Below, one piece after another: positions 9,025-18,021 of a stretch of DNA of 64,000 nt. The notes beneath the pieces are model-generated. The model did no database searches. It was not told the DNA's origin and worked only from the letters and a program-made list of their open reading frames with translations. The stretch is from Rhizobium rhizogenes NBRC 13257 (GTDB lineage Bacteria > Pseudomonadota > Alphaproteobacteria > Rhizobiales > Rhizobiaceae): NCBI RefSeq assembly GCF_000696095.1, contig NZ_BAYX01000009.1, positions 124,001-188,000 on the forward strand, in the 5' to 3' direction. The translations under genes were made by a program, and so were the position numbers. Within the stretch, counting starts at the first letter, position 1; the number at the start of each line of letters is the position of its first letter.

Positions 9025-9777
9025 TTAGTGGCCGCCCGGATGGACCGCGTCGTTGAGGTACATGCAAGTCAGTACCGCAAAGACGTAGGCCTGAAGGAAG
9101 GCTACGAGGAACTCGAGACCGGTGAGGGCGACGGTCATAATCAGGGGAAGAATGGCGCCGCCGATACCAAGCGCGCCAAGGGTTCCGAGCGAGGCAACGA
9201 AGCCTGCGAACACCTTAAGCGTGATATGGCCAGCGAGCATGTTGGCGAAAAGACGAACGGAGAGCGAAATCGGCCGGGACAGGAAGGAGATGATTTCGAT
9301 GATCACCACAAGCGGCAGAAGAATGCCGGGAACGCCCTGCGGCACGAAGAGCTTGAGGAAGCCGAAACCGTGCTTGATGAAGCCGTAAAGAATGACCGTC
9401 AGGATAACCAGAAGCGCCAGCGCGAAGGTGACGATGATCTGGCTGGTGACGGTGTAGAAATAGGGAACCATGCCGAGCAGGTTGGCCGTCAGCACGAACA
9501 TGAAGAGCGAGAAGACCAGCGGGAAGAACTTCATCCCCTTGGTTCCCGCCCCTTCTTTCAGCATCGAGGCGATGAACTCGTAGGCCATTTCGGCCACGGA
9601 CTGCGAGCGGCCCGGAATGACGCTGCGCGCCGAGGTCGCGAAATACAGGAAGCCGGCGGACAGCACTGCCGAAGCAACCATGAACAGCGAAGCATTGGTG
9701 AACGAAAAATCAATTCCGCCGATATCGATCGGGATAATCTTGAAGATCAGGAACTGATGGGTAGGACCGTTTGCCAC
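9025..9777 (-). CDS. atpB: ATP synthase F0 subunit a
   Basis: A 250-residue multi-pass membrane protein forming the proton half-channels against the c ring. Family features include the FVLTANLLGMVPYF segment, SLSVRLFANMLAGH carrying the essential arginine, and the C-terminal LQAYVFAVLTCMYL. I start it at the GTG at 9777 (VANGPTHQFLIFK), which gives the usual length and N-terminus; the frame stays open about 150 nt further upstream. The ribosome binding site is weak (GAAAGAGAA). It lies between atpI and atpE. Confidence 0.93.
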   Translation of the reverse strand: MANGPTHQFLIFKIIPIDIGGIDFSFTNASLFMVASAVLSAGFLYFATSARSVIPGRSQSVAEMAYEFIASMLKEGAGTKGMKFFPLVFSLFMFVLTANLLGMVPYFYTVTSQIIVTFALALLVILTVILYGFIKHGFGFLKLFVPQGVPGILLPLVVIIEIISFLSRPISLSVRLFANMLAGHITLKVFAGFVASLGTLGALGIGGAILPLIMTVALTGLEFLVAFLQAYVFAVLTCMYLNDAVHPGGH

Positions 9778-9856
9778 CGCTTGTTCTCTTTCATTTTCCC
9801 GCTCGATCGAGCGGATGCCTCTCACCAGGAAACCGCGCCTCAGCGCCGCTTCCGCC

Positions 9857-10201
9857 TCATTTTTTATCAAGCCCGTGCTTCTCGAGCATGGGTGTCGCCA
9901 CCTTGCCCGCGGAGCGCAGAACATTCAGCACGCCGGCACAGAATCCGAGAAGCAGCAAAATAATCATGCCCCACGGCGCCGTACCAACAAAACGGTCGAA
10001 AACATAGCCCAAAACAGCACCAACGATGATTGCAGCGATAAATTCACTGGAAAGCTTCATCGCCTGGGCATAGCCTTTGCGGCTGACCTCGGCGCGAACC
10101 TCCGCGCGTTCATCATCTTTCATCTCGGCACGCTTGCTCGCCAATTCGGCTCCCAAGTGCTCCCGTCGCTCTTCCAGACTTTCGTCGCGGTCGTCCGTCA
10201 T
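9857..10201 (-). CDS. atpI: ATP synthase protein I (F0 assembly factor)
   Basis: A 114-residue AtpI/AtpZ-like protein: a charged N-terminal half (about 50 residues) and two membrane helices (FIAAIIVGAVLGYVF and WGMIILLLLGFCAGVLNV). It is the first gene of the F0 operon and is thought to help c-ring assembly or Mg2+ supply. The ATG at 10201 has GGGGGAGG 8 nt upstream, which decides it over upstream in-frame codons. Confidence 0.9.
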   Translation of the reverse strand: MTDDRDESLEERREHLGAELASKRAEMKDDERAEVRAEVSRKGYAQAMKLSSEFIAAIIVGAVLGYVFDRFVGTAPWGMIILLLLGFCAGVLNVLRSAGKVATPMLEKHGLDKK

Positions 10202-10306
10202 GGTGATATCCTCCCCCTTTTCGCTGCGCGCAGTCCCATTTCCCCGGTCAACGCGTAAACGAACAGGAGGTTTCCCCACCTTTCGGCCCGTTTTGAAGTC
10301 GCGCGC

Positions 10307-10335
10307 AACATAGTTTTAGGAAAAAGCATAGTCAA
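10307..10335 (-). promoter_or_regulatory. sigma70-type promoter of the atp F0 operon
   Basis: On the minus strand TTGACT (10335-10330) and TATGTT (10312-10307) are separated by 17 nt, a close match to the housekeeping consensus. Predicted start is near 10300, about 100 nt before atpI. Confidence 0.65.
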
Positions 10336-10515
10336 GGCGTAGACGTCATCTGTCCAGCCATAAATTAGCCGAATTAAATCATAACCTTAGCGCGAATGTG
10401 CGGTACCGGGCGAAATCTGAGCCGAAGAATCCTCTTCAGGCCGTGCATTACCGCGGCTTTTTTGCCTGCCGCCCATCACCTGCGGTGGCGGACGCCCCGC
10501 TCCCAGCAACCACCC

Positions 10516-11694
10516 TCAGCTCCAGCCACCGCCATAGGTGCGATAGAAGATGTGCATGCCGATGCGACCGACCTTCACCATCTCGGCTGCCCATTTCGGC
10601 CTGACGTAGACGGCATGGTAATGCGTGGCGGATCCGACTTCCGGCAGCCAGATCTTGCCGGCGGTCACCGCCATGGCGACCTGACGGGCAATTCGCCAAT
10701 GTTCCGGCGAGTTGACCCGCTCCTTGACGTTGTCGCAGGCGAAGGAGAACTGGCAGGCATTGCGCCAATCTTCGTTCTGGTAGACGACGCCGCAAATGGT
10801 TTTCGGATAGGCCGGATTGCGGACGCGGTTGAGGATGACCTGGGCGACGGCCGCCTGCCCCTTCACCGATTCCCCGCGCGCCTCGAAGTAGATGCCGGTC
10901 GCCAGGCATTGCTGCTCGTCGGAGGAAAAGACCGAGGGCGGCAGGACACTCGCGGCCCAGGCATGATCCTGTGGCCCGATCTGCGGCACGAAGCGGCCGT
11001 CATTGTCCTGATCCTTGGCGAGAATGGAATCGAAAGGTGAGACGCGGGCATAGTCCGGCGCCGGTGATGCATAGGCGGCGGCGAGAACGTCGGCATCCTG
11101 GCTGGTCACCAAGCTCGCCAGATAGGACGGCACGCTGTCGTCCGGCTTCGGCGGCTGCTTCTTATAGAACGCCGTGGCGATCTGGATTTCCTTGCCGCCA
11201 ATCCTGGGTTTCAGGAAAGCGGTCCTGTCCTTGGTGTCCAATTCCGGACGGAGCAGCATGCTTTGGCGCTGCAGCACGGAACCGGCGGAGAAATCCTTCG
11301 GCGGCTGCATCGGCGCCACAGCGACCACCCGGCCCTTCTTGTCCTCACGATTGATGCGCTCTTCGTCCGGCTTGGGGTCGCTCCCCTTCTCTTCCGACAG
11401 GAAGGCGACGCGGCGGCCGTCAGGCAGGACGAGGCCACCATCGCCGATGGCGGCTGCTGTCGATGCATTCCCGAAGGCAAGCTCGGCCTGATGCGTAGAT
11501 CCGGCCGGCGAATTGGTGATCACCATGCGCCAGTTGCTGCTGCCTCTATCAATGCCCGCCAAAAGGCCGGCAAGGTCGGCATAGGCCGCAGTCGACGGGA
11601 AGATCAGCCATGCGCAAAGTCCGAAGACGGCAGGAGACGTCCAGTTTTTCGGCAACAGGCCAAACTTGCGGAAAACACGACGCGGACGAAGCAA
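10516..11694 (-). CDS. SleB-type cell wall hydrolase
   Basis: A 392-residue exported protein with a C-terminal Hydrolase_2 (SleB) domain at about residues 265-390: CLATGIYFEARGES with the catalytic glutamate, QVILNRVRNPAYPKTICGVVYQ, and the THYHA motif. SleB-like domains cleave peptidoglycan. An N-terminal hydrophobic segment (AVFGLCAWLIFPSTAAYA) serves as signal or anchor; about 220 low-complexity residues follow. There is no ATG near; the TTG at 11694 has GGAG 7 nt upstream and is my start. It has its own unit, divergent from nothing nearby. Confidence 0.85.
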   Translation of the reverse strand: MLRPRRVFRKFGLLPKNWTSPAVFGLCAWLIFPSTAAYADLAGLLAGIDRGSSNWRMVITNSPAGSTHQAELAFGNASTAAAIGDGGLVLPDGRRVAFLSEEKGSDPKPDEERINREDKKGRVVAVAPMQPPKDFSAGSVLQRQSMLLRPELDTKDRTAFLKPRIGGKEIQIATAFYKKQPPKPDDSVPSYLASLVTSQDADVLAAAYASPAPDYARVSPFDSILAKDQDNDGRFVPQIGPQDHAWAASVLPPSVFSSDEQQCLATGIYFEARGESVKGQAAVAQVILNRVRNPAYPKTICGVVYQNEDWRNACQFSFACDNVKERVNSPEHWRIARQVAMAVTAGKIWLPEVGSATHYHAVYVRPKWAAEMVKVGRIGMHIFYRTYGGGWS

Positions 11695-11805
11695 TACCGG
11701 ACTCCAAACGGCACTCGGGATTAGGAGCCGGAATAATCTCCCATTAACCTTGATGGATGGTTAATTCGGGCTTTTGCATGGCCGCGCGCACGTTCTGAAA
11801 ATCAG

Positions 11806-11847
11806 CAAGCAAAAGGCCCGGCAGAAATCCACCGGGCCTCTTTTTTT
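11806..11847. terminator. bidirectional terminator-like hairpin after kup
   Basis: AGGCCCGG (11814-11821) pairs with CCGGGCCT (11832-11839) over a 10-nt loop. A run of seven T follows on the plus strand and TTTTGCTT on the minus strand. For transcription it would end the kup message (minus strand) before the SleB gene. Confidence 0.75.
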
Positions 11848-11868
11848 AAAACGATGCTCTGGTTCGCC

Positions 11869-13770
11869 TCAGATAATGACGTGCGAACCCAGTTCCACCA
11901 CGCGGTTGGCCGGCAGGCGGAAGTAGTCGGAGGGATCGGTCGCGGCGTTGGCGAGCGCGATATAGAGCCGGTCCTGCCAGTGCGGCATACCGGACTTGGC
12001 GTCGGGCACGAGCTTGCGGCGGCCGAGATAGAAGGAGGTCGACATGATGTCGAACTTCAGGCCGGTCTTGCGCAGGGTCGCGAGCGCCTGCGAGACGTTC
12101 TGCGATTCCATGAAACCGAAGCGCAGCTCGACGCGCGAGAAGCGGTCGGAGACCTTCTCGACCGAGTAGCGGTCCTCCTGGGGGACACGCGGCTTGTTGG
12201 TGGTGCGGATCGTCAGGATAACGTTCTTGTCGTGCAGGACGTGATTGTGCTTCAGATTATGAAGCAGGGCCGCAGGCGCCGATTCCGGATCGCTGGTGAG
12301 GAAGATCGCCGTGCCCGGCACATGCGCCGGGGAGTGATCGCTCTTGCGCTCGATCGAGCTGACGAAGGACGATAGCGGGATATCCGTATGCCGCGTCTTC
12401 TCCATCAGGATCGCGCTGCCGCGACGCCAGGTCCACATGATCACCGTGAAGGCTGTGGCGATCAGCACCGGAACATAGCCGCCGTCGTGAATCTTCAGCA
12501 GGTTGGCGCCGAGGAAGACGAATTCCAGCAATAGCAGCGGCGTCAGTACGGCAATCGCCATCGGCAGCGTCCAGTTCCAGCGAACACGAACGAATTCGAA
12601 GGCCATGATCGAGGTGACGACCATGGCGCCGGTTACCGAGATACCGTAGGCCGTCGCCAGCGCATCCGAAGTCTTGAAGCTCAGCACCAGGAAGATGACG
12701 CCGAAGAAGAGTATGGCGTTGACCGACGGCAGGAAGATCTGGCCGGTATTGGTCTCGGAGGTAATGAGGATTTCCATGCGCGGCAGGAAGCCGAGATGGA
12801 TGGCCTGGCGCGTCAGCGAGAAGGCTCCGGTGATGACCGCCTGGCTGGCGATGATCGTTGCCATGGTGGCGAGAATGACCACCGGCAGAAGCGCCCAATG
12901 CGGATACATCAGGAAGAACGGATCGGACATGGCGAGCGGCTCGCGCAGCACCAGCGCACCCTGGCCGAGATAGTTCAGCGTCAGCGACGGGAAGACCAGG
13001 ACGAACCAGGCCCACTGGATCGGCCGCCGGCCGAAATGACCGAGGTCGGCATAAAGCGCTTCGGCGCCGGTGACGGTCAGGAAGACCGCGCCGAGCACGA
13101 CGACGCCGAGAAAGCCCTCGTTCATCAGGAAGTTGACCGCATACCAGGGATTGAGAGCGGCCAGGATGCCGTAGTCATCCGCGATGTGCATGATGCCGGC
13201 AAGGCCCATGACGATGAACCAGATCGCCGTGATCGGGCCGAAGAAGCGGGCGACCGCGCCCGTTCCATGCGACTGGATGGCAAAGAGCAGCGCCAGGATC
13301 GCGACCGAGATCGGCACGATATAGTCCGACAGCGTCGGCGTGACCAGCTTCAGACCCTCGACGGCGGAAAGAACCGACAGGGCCGGCGTGATCATCGCAT
13401 CGCCAAGAAACAGCGCCGCGCCCAGAAGTCCGAGCAGCATGAGAACGGCGGTGTGGCCGTTCGCCGTCTTCATCAGCAGCGCCAGAAGCGACAGCGTGCC
13501 GCCTTCGCCGTCATTGTCGGCGCGCAGCAGAAAAAGGACATATTTCATGGTGACGATGATCGTCAGCGCCCAGAACATCAGCGACACGAGGCTGATGACC
13601 TCGCCGCGCGTCAGACCATCGGCGGCCACCGGCTTCAGCGCCTCGCGAAAGGCGTAAAGCGGGCTCGTACCGATATCGCCATACACGACGCCGACGGACC
13701 CGACGGCGAGGTAGGACAGTTTGCGTATGCTCATTTTCCCGTCGGGAGAATGATGGGTTTCGTCAGACAT
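11869..13770 (-). CDS. kup: Kup-type potassium uptake protein
   Basis: A 633-residue inner-membrane K+/H+ symporter of the HAK/KUP/KT family. It has the N-terminal signature GVVYGDIGTSPLYAFREA, about 12 membrane helices in the first 470 residues, and a cytoplasmic C-terminal domain of about 160 residues. The start ATG at 13770 is clear. The corA gene lies 17 nt upstream on the same strand, so the two ion transporter genes probably form one transcription unit. Confidence 0.94.
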   Translation of the reverse strand: MSDETHHSPDGKMSIRKLSYLAVGSVGVVYGDIGTSPLYAFREALKPVAADGLTRGEVISLVSLMFWALTIIVTMKYVLFLLRADNDGEGGTLSLLALLMKTANGHTAVLMLLGLLGAALFLGDAMITPALSVLSAVEGLKLVTPTLSDYIVPISVAILALLFAIQSHGTGAVARFFGPITAIWFIVMGLAGIMHIADDYGILAALNPWYAVNFLMNEGFLGVVVLGAVFLTVTGAEALYADLGHFGRRPIQWAWFVLVFPSLTLNYLGQGALVLREPLAMSDPFFLMYPHWALLPVVILATMATIIASQAVITGAFSLTRQAIHLGFLPRMEILITSETNTGQIFLPSVNAILFFGVIFLVLSFKTSDALATAYGISVTGAMVVTSIMAFEFVRVRWNWTLPMAIAVLTPLLLLEFVFLGANLLKIHDGGYVPVLIATAFTVIMWTWRRGSAILMEKTRHTDIPLSSFVSSIERKSDHSPAHVPGTAIFLTSDPESAPAALLHNLKHNHVLHDKNVILTIRTTNKPRVPQEDRYSVEKVSDRFSRVELRFGFMESQNVSQALATLRKTGLKFDIMSTSFYLGRRKLVPDAKSGMPHWQDRLYIALANAATDPSDYFRLPANRVVELGSHVII

Positions 13771-13787
13771 TCAGGATCACTAGACTC

Positions 13788-14765
13788 TCAGAGCCAGCCT
13801 TTCCAGCGAAAAAAGAAAAACGGAACGATGGCGGACACCACCATCAGCAACAACGATGCCGGGTATCCGTAGGCAAAATGCAATTCCGGCATGAGCTCGA
13901 AGTTCATACCATAGACCGACGCCACAAGCGTCGGGGGCAGGAAAACCACGGAGGCGATCGAGAAAATCTTGATGATCGAGTTCTGCTCGATATTGATCAG
14001 GCCAAGCGACGCATCCAGGAGGAAGGTAATGTTGCCAGCCACGAAAGAGGCATGCTCGGATAGAGACTGCACATCCCGCGCGACGTTACGGCACAATTCC
14101 TTGGCCTCTTGATCCTGCTGCATGGCAGGTATGGTATTGAGGAAGACTAAAAGCCGCGACAATGAACTCAGGCTATCCCGCACCTTGCTGAGTGTACGAT
14201 GGTAGCCTGCAATATCCTTCAGCTTCTCTTCCAGGTAGTTTGCCGGACGACGGATTTTCTTCACGCGGTCGCCAAATACATGCACCGACAATATATCGAT
14301 GCCCGCAACCGTTTGTTCAAGAACCTCGGCCGTGCGATCGATAATTGTTTCGAGAAGTTTGGCCAGCAGCGAGGTGCCGGTCATCCGTTCGTTCGGAATC
14401 CGCTGCAGGGCAGCGATGAACAGCGCAAAGGATTTCGGCCGGGCATAGCGGATGGTAACTAGGCGGTCCCCTGTCAGGATGAAGGCGACGTCGGTCAGCA
14501 TCGGTAGATTGGTATCGGCCTTCCACAGCAGCGAAGCCGTCAGAAAGACCGCGTCATTCTCGACATAGAGCCGGGCGGATGGCTCGATATCCTTCATATC
14601 CTCGCGGGTCGGAACCTCGAGCCCCAGCAGGCGCTCGATATTGGTTTCCTCTTCGCGAGACGGTTCGACCATGTCGATCCAGACGGCATTGTCCGGCAAT
14701 TGGGCAAGGGTCGAAAGGTTTGTCAGTTCGAGCGAGGTACAGTCGGAACAGTAGGCCGTGATCAA
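13788..14765 (-). CDS. corA: CorA-family divalent metal ion transporter
   Basis: A 325-residue protein with a large cytoplasmic N-terminal domain, then two C-terminal membrane helices joined by the selectivity motif GMN (SVYGMNFELMPEL). The family forms pentameric Mg2+ (or Co2+/Ni2+) channels. No ATG lies at the N-terminus; a TTG at 14765 with GGGAG 8 nt upstream is the likely start. It is followed by kup after 17 nt. Confidence 0.92.
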   Translation of the reverse strand: MITAYCSDCTSLELTNLSTLAQLPDNAVWIDMVEPSREEETNIERLLGLEVPTREDMKDIEPSARLYVENDAVFLTASLLWKADTNLPMLTDVAFILTGDRLVTIRYARPKSFALFIAALQRIPNERMTGTSLLAKLLETIIDRTAEVLEQTVAGIDILSVHVFGDRVKKIRRPANYLEEKLKDIAGYHRTLSKVRDSLSSLSRLLVFLNTIPAMQQDQEAKELCRNVARDVQSLSEHASFVAGNITFLLDASLGLINIEQNSIIKIFSIASVVFLPPTLVASVYGMNFELMPELHFAYGYPASLLLMVVSAIVPFFFFRWKGWL

Positions 14766-15175
14766 CGCATCGCTCCCGGCACGGCGCAGGCAAAGCTATA
14801 GCTAGGGCGCTTTATGCGCTCCGGCTGCGATCCTACCAATGGCCAATGAAGAAAACTCATAAAACTCCGGGCGTATCCCGCCAAACCGGCTGGGAATCCG
14901 TGTCCATGCTGATTGCGCTGCTGTACCAATTCTTCGCTCGTCATAAACAACGCCGATCGCTCGGGCGAGACGAAGACATCATGCGGCGGACGGCCATCAT
15001 CCAATATGCCCGACCAAATTCACGCCGGCGGCGCATATGCAGCAAAGCGCGCAAAGAATCAAGCCACAACCCCTTCAATGCGCGTTTTCACCGCAGCTTT
15101 CCGATTTGCGAAGTCATAGCACATGATGCGGGCAAGGCAATCACGCCGATCGTCGCCGGCACGAACCTTCACGAA
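14766..15175. other. intergenic region between corA and mrp
   Basis: About 410 nt without a convincing gene. Short reading frames exist (one minus-strand frame of 80 codons ends over the corA start), but they lack a good start and recognisable protein features. The corA promoter must lie here. Confidence 0.5.
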
Positions 15176-16333
15176 TTATTCAAAGACGATGGAGGGTGCA
15201 GCGCGCAGAGGCGTGTTGCTGACCTGCGCCCAGACCTTGGCGGCGATATCGCGATAGATGCCGGCAACAATACCACTGGGGTCGGAGGCAACCAGCGGCG
15301 TGCCGGCATCGGACGTCTCGCGGATGCCCATGGTCAACGGCACCTCGCCGAGGAAGGGGACGCCAATGCGCTCGGCTTCCTTGCGCGCGCCGCCATGGCC
15401 GAAGATATCGTAACGGGCGCCGGTGTCCGGAGCGATGAAATAGCTCATGTTTTCAACGATACCGAGGAGCGGAACCTCGACCTTACGGAACATGTTGAGG
15501 CCCTTGCGGGCGTCGATCAGCGCCAGATCCTGCGGCGTCGAGACAATGACGGCGCCGGCCAGCGGCACCTGCTGCGCCATGGTCAGCTGCACATCGCCGG
15601 TGCCCGGCGGCATGTCGACCACGAGAACGTCGAGTTCGCCCCAGGCCACTTCGCGCAGCATCTGCAGCAGCGCCGATTGAACCATCGGCCCGCGCCAGAT
15701 CATCGCCGTTTCCTCCTCCACGAGGAAGCCCATCGACATGACCTTGAGACCGTAATTCTCCATGGGAACGATGATGCGGCCATCGATCTGCGACGGCTTG
15801 CCGGAGATCTTCAGGAGGCGCGGCATGGACGGGCCGTAGATATCGGCGTCCAATATGCCGACGCGCAGGCCGTTGGCCAGCAATCCAAGCGCCAAATTGA
15901 CCGCTGTGGTCGACTTGCCGACCCCGCCCTTGCCGGAAGCGACGGCGATAATGGCGCCAACACCGGGAACGCCGATCTTGCCGGCGCGGGGCTGCTGTTG
16001 CGGAGCAGGCGCGTACGAATGAGGATGAGCGTGCGACTGTGGTTGCGGTGGAGCGGGACGCGCAGTCGGTGCGCCGCCGGCCTTCTTGTCCGCGGTCAGC
16101 GCGACCATGGCACCCTTGACGCCGGGCATTTCCTTGATGACGCGCTCGGCCGCAAGGCGCATCGGTTCCAGATCCTTGGCGCGCTCGGCCGGAACGGTGA
16201 TCGAGAAATACACCTTGGCGTCGGAGATGAAGACATCCGACACCATGCCGAGCTCAACGATATTGTGCTCCAGGTCCGGTCCGCGAACGGTCTTCAGCGT
16301 ATCCAGAACCTGTTCCTTGGTGATGCCAGCCAT
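15176..16333 (-). CDS. mrp: Mrp/ApbC iron-sulfur cluster carrier ATPase
   Basis: A 385-residue cytosolic P-loop protein (MinD/ParA type) that binds and transfers Fe-S clusters. An N-terminal DUF59/MIP18-like domain (residues 1-90) precedes a His/Pro/Gln-rich linker (about 95-125). The deviant Walker A GKGGVGKSTTAVN follows near 140, with VDMPPGTGD as the next ATPase motif. The start is the ATG at 16333 after GAGG; an upstream frame would add 34 unlikely residues. A CxxC in the C-terminal part, usual for Mrp, is not evident. Confidence 0.93.
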   Translation of the reverse strand: MAGITKEQVLDTLKTVRGPDLEHNIVELGMVSDVFISDAKVYFSITVPAERAKDLEPMRLAAERVIKEMPGVKGAMVALTADKKAGGAPTARPAPPQPQSHAHPHSYAPAPQQQPRAGKIGVPGVGAIIAVASGKGGVGKSTTAVNLALGLLANGLRVGILDADIYGPSMPRLLKISGKPSQIDGRIIVPMENYGLKVMSMGFLVEEETAMIWRGPMVQSALLQMLREVAWGELDVLVVDMPPGTGDVQLTMAQQVPLAGAVIVSTPQDLALIDARKGLNMFRKVEVPLLGIVENMSYFIAPDTGARYDIFGHGGARKEAERIGVPFLGEVPLTMGIRETSDAGTPLVASDPSGIVAGIYRDIAAKVWAQVSNTPLRAAPSIVFE

Positions 16334-16953
16334 TCCATCCTCACTGCGCGATTTCGATCCTCTGCGCGCCGCATCGGGCAAGCACTCCGGATCTCTCAGG
16401 CTTAGATAGTGGAGTGGCGGGGCTTCGCCAAACAAAATTCAGGGGGACGATCGACAAAAGTGGCTGAGTTCGTTGCGGCCGGCAGGTCCGCCGGGTTTTA
16501 TAACCCTACCAGCCGCAACGCTCGCTTGGAGACGCAAAAGATTTGCGGGGGCCGAGATAAAGCAAAGTCTGGAAAGGAATAGGGCAAGTCGGCGAAAAAT
16601 CGCTTCGCAATGTCCGTTGAACTCAAGGACGTGCCAAATAAGCAACAGCCGCCGTCAAGACCTGTCGCCGGGAGAAGCAACGACTATGGTATCGACGACG
16701 GCTGCCTGATCCGCGCACATTCATTGGCGCTGTTATCAAAGTCCCCTCTGGACCTCTGCATATCGCGATGCAGAAAGCATGCCAGTTTCGATGATTTTGA
16801 AAAATCATTCTTTTTCAAATGGTTGACCAGACGCTGGCAATTTCGGCCCATGGCGCGTCGCAAACAATGCAGGCAAATTTTATAGGCAGCGCACAAAATT
16901 CGCGCAGAAAACTGCCCGAATTCCGTCCGGCCTCATACTTGTTTGCATGCTAT
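16334..16953. other. long intergenic region between mrp and the LuxR gene
   Basis: About 620 nt with no supportable gene; all reading frames are short and overlap on both strands. The mrp promoter should be here. The right part is more AT-rich and contains the inverted repeats listed separately. Confidence 0.5.
16755..16819. repeat. cluster of three inverted repeats
   Basis: TCTGCAT-N6-ATGCAGA (16755-16774), ATGATTTT-GA-AAAATCAT (16791-16808) and, overlapping it, TTTGAAAAA-N6-TTTTTCAAA (16796-16819). All arms are perfect. They lie past the 3' end of the LuxR-type gene and far upstream of mrp. They could be operators or RNA folds. Confidence 0.45.
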
Positions 16954-17691
16954 CTATTTTATCAACCCGACACGCAACGCCTTGGCGACCGCCTGGGTGC
17001 GGTTGACGGTATCCAGCTTCTTGGTTGCACGGTTCAGGTAATGATTGACCGTATGTTCCGAGAGCGTGAGGATTTCGGCGATTTCGGCGCTGGTCTTGCC
17101 GGCCGCCGTCCAGTTCAGGCAATCGAGCTCACGGTCGGTCAGCGTATCGACGATACGGACGTCAAGGTTGCGGATTTCAGCGAGCCTGTCGAAGACATGG
17201 ATCGCGATATAGCAGAGGTCCTTGGTCTCCTCAGCCGTGAAGGCTTCGCGATCGCCCGAGAGTATGACAGCGCCGCGAATGCCGGATGCGTCATGGGTCG
17301 GCAAACAGATGCTCCGCGCCATCCGAAAACGTTCGAACAAAGAAGCCCTGAGCTGAATCTTGCTGTCATCGCGATTGGTGTTTGCCGCGGTGTCGTAGAC
17401 GAAGGGCAATGTCGAAACGCGCAGGCGCCGCGACACGGTGCTGTTGCGCAACAGCCCTTCCTGGTCATAGACCGTCAGCAGTTCGGCCGGCCAGTTGTTG
17501 ATCACCGAATTGCTCTGCAGCTCGAATGACGTAAGCGACGGCAGGTTCACGACCATGAAAGCCCGGCAACGATAGGCATCGGTCACGCGCTTCATGAAGC
17601 GAAAAACGTCGAACTGAGTTTTCAGACCGGCGATTTCGTCAATGTAATCTTCACCGCGAGGGGACCGTCCTACCTGCACCAATGCTGCCAT
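16954..17691 (-). CDS. LuxR-family regulator with N-terminal autoinducer-type domain
   Basis: A 245-residue regulator. Residues 1-165 resemble the autoinducer-binding domain; residues 183-245 form the LuxR/GerE helix-turn-helix (LTDRELDCLNWTAAGKTSAE, then HTVNHYLNRATKKL). By eye, residues that usually contact acyl-homoserine lactone are changed: the W of the YPxxW region is L71/L72, the D-P pair is N83-S84, and the later W is Y99; only Y75 is kept. It may bind another ligand or none. No luxI-like synthase is near. The IclR/dgo cluster lies just upstream. Confidence 0.85.
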   Translation of the reverse strand: MAALVQVGRSPRGEDYIDEIAGLKTQFDVFRFMKRVTDAYRCRAFMVVNLPSLTSFELQSNSVINNWPAELLTVYDQEGLLRNSTVSRRLRVSTLPFVYDTAANTNRDDSKIQLRASLFERFRMARSICLPTHDASGIRGAVILSGDREAFTAEETKDLCYIAIHVFDRLAEIRNLDVRIVDTLTDRELDCLNWTAAGKTSAEIAEILTLSEHTVNHYLNRATKKLDTVNRTQAVAKALRVGLIK

Positions 17692-18021
17692 CGTCAGTCT
17701 TCTTTACATAAAGGAGAGACAGGGGAAGAAGTTCGAACTCGCTGCCCCCACGCCTCCGGGCCATCACACAAACGTCGAAACATCGGCGCTTGATGAAATA
17801 TAAATAAAGATCTCGCCCGCTGCGGCATTCTTTCCGACGGCGCCCGGTAAAGCATTTCGCCAAACTCCCCCCGAAGATGGCCCAGGTATTCGTCCAGAAG
17901 TACAGTTCATCGGCGCTTCTTTACAGAGAATACAGAATAAACGTGTAAACCGGCCAAGGTCCAGTGCACGTAAACGTAAAATCAATCGATTTCGCATGAG
18001 TATCGAGAAAAAGCGGCAAAA
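17692..18021. other. intergenic region between the LuxR and IclR genes
   Basis: About 330 nt with no supportable gene. It must hold the promoter of the LuxR-type gene, which lies 5' of it on the minus strand. An 11-nt word CATCGGCGCTT occurs twice (near 17780 and 17910). I saw no clear lux-box palindrome. Confidence 0.4.

Noticed and set aside
14762..15004. 80-codon minus-strand frame upstream of corA
   Set aside because: Starts with TTG without a ribosome site, composition is odd, and it overlaps the corA start.
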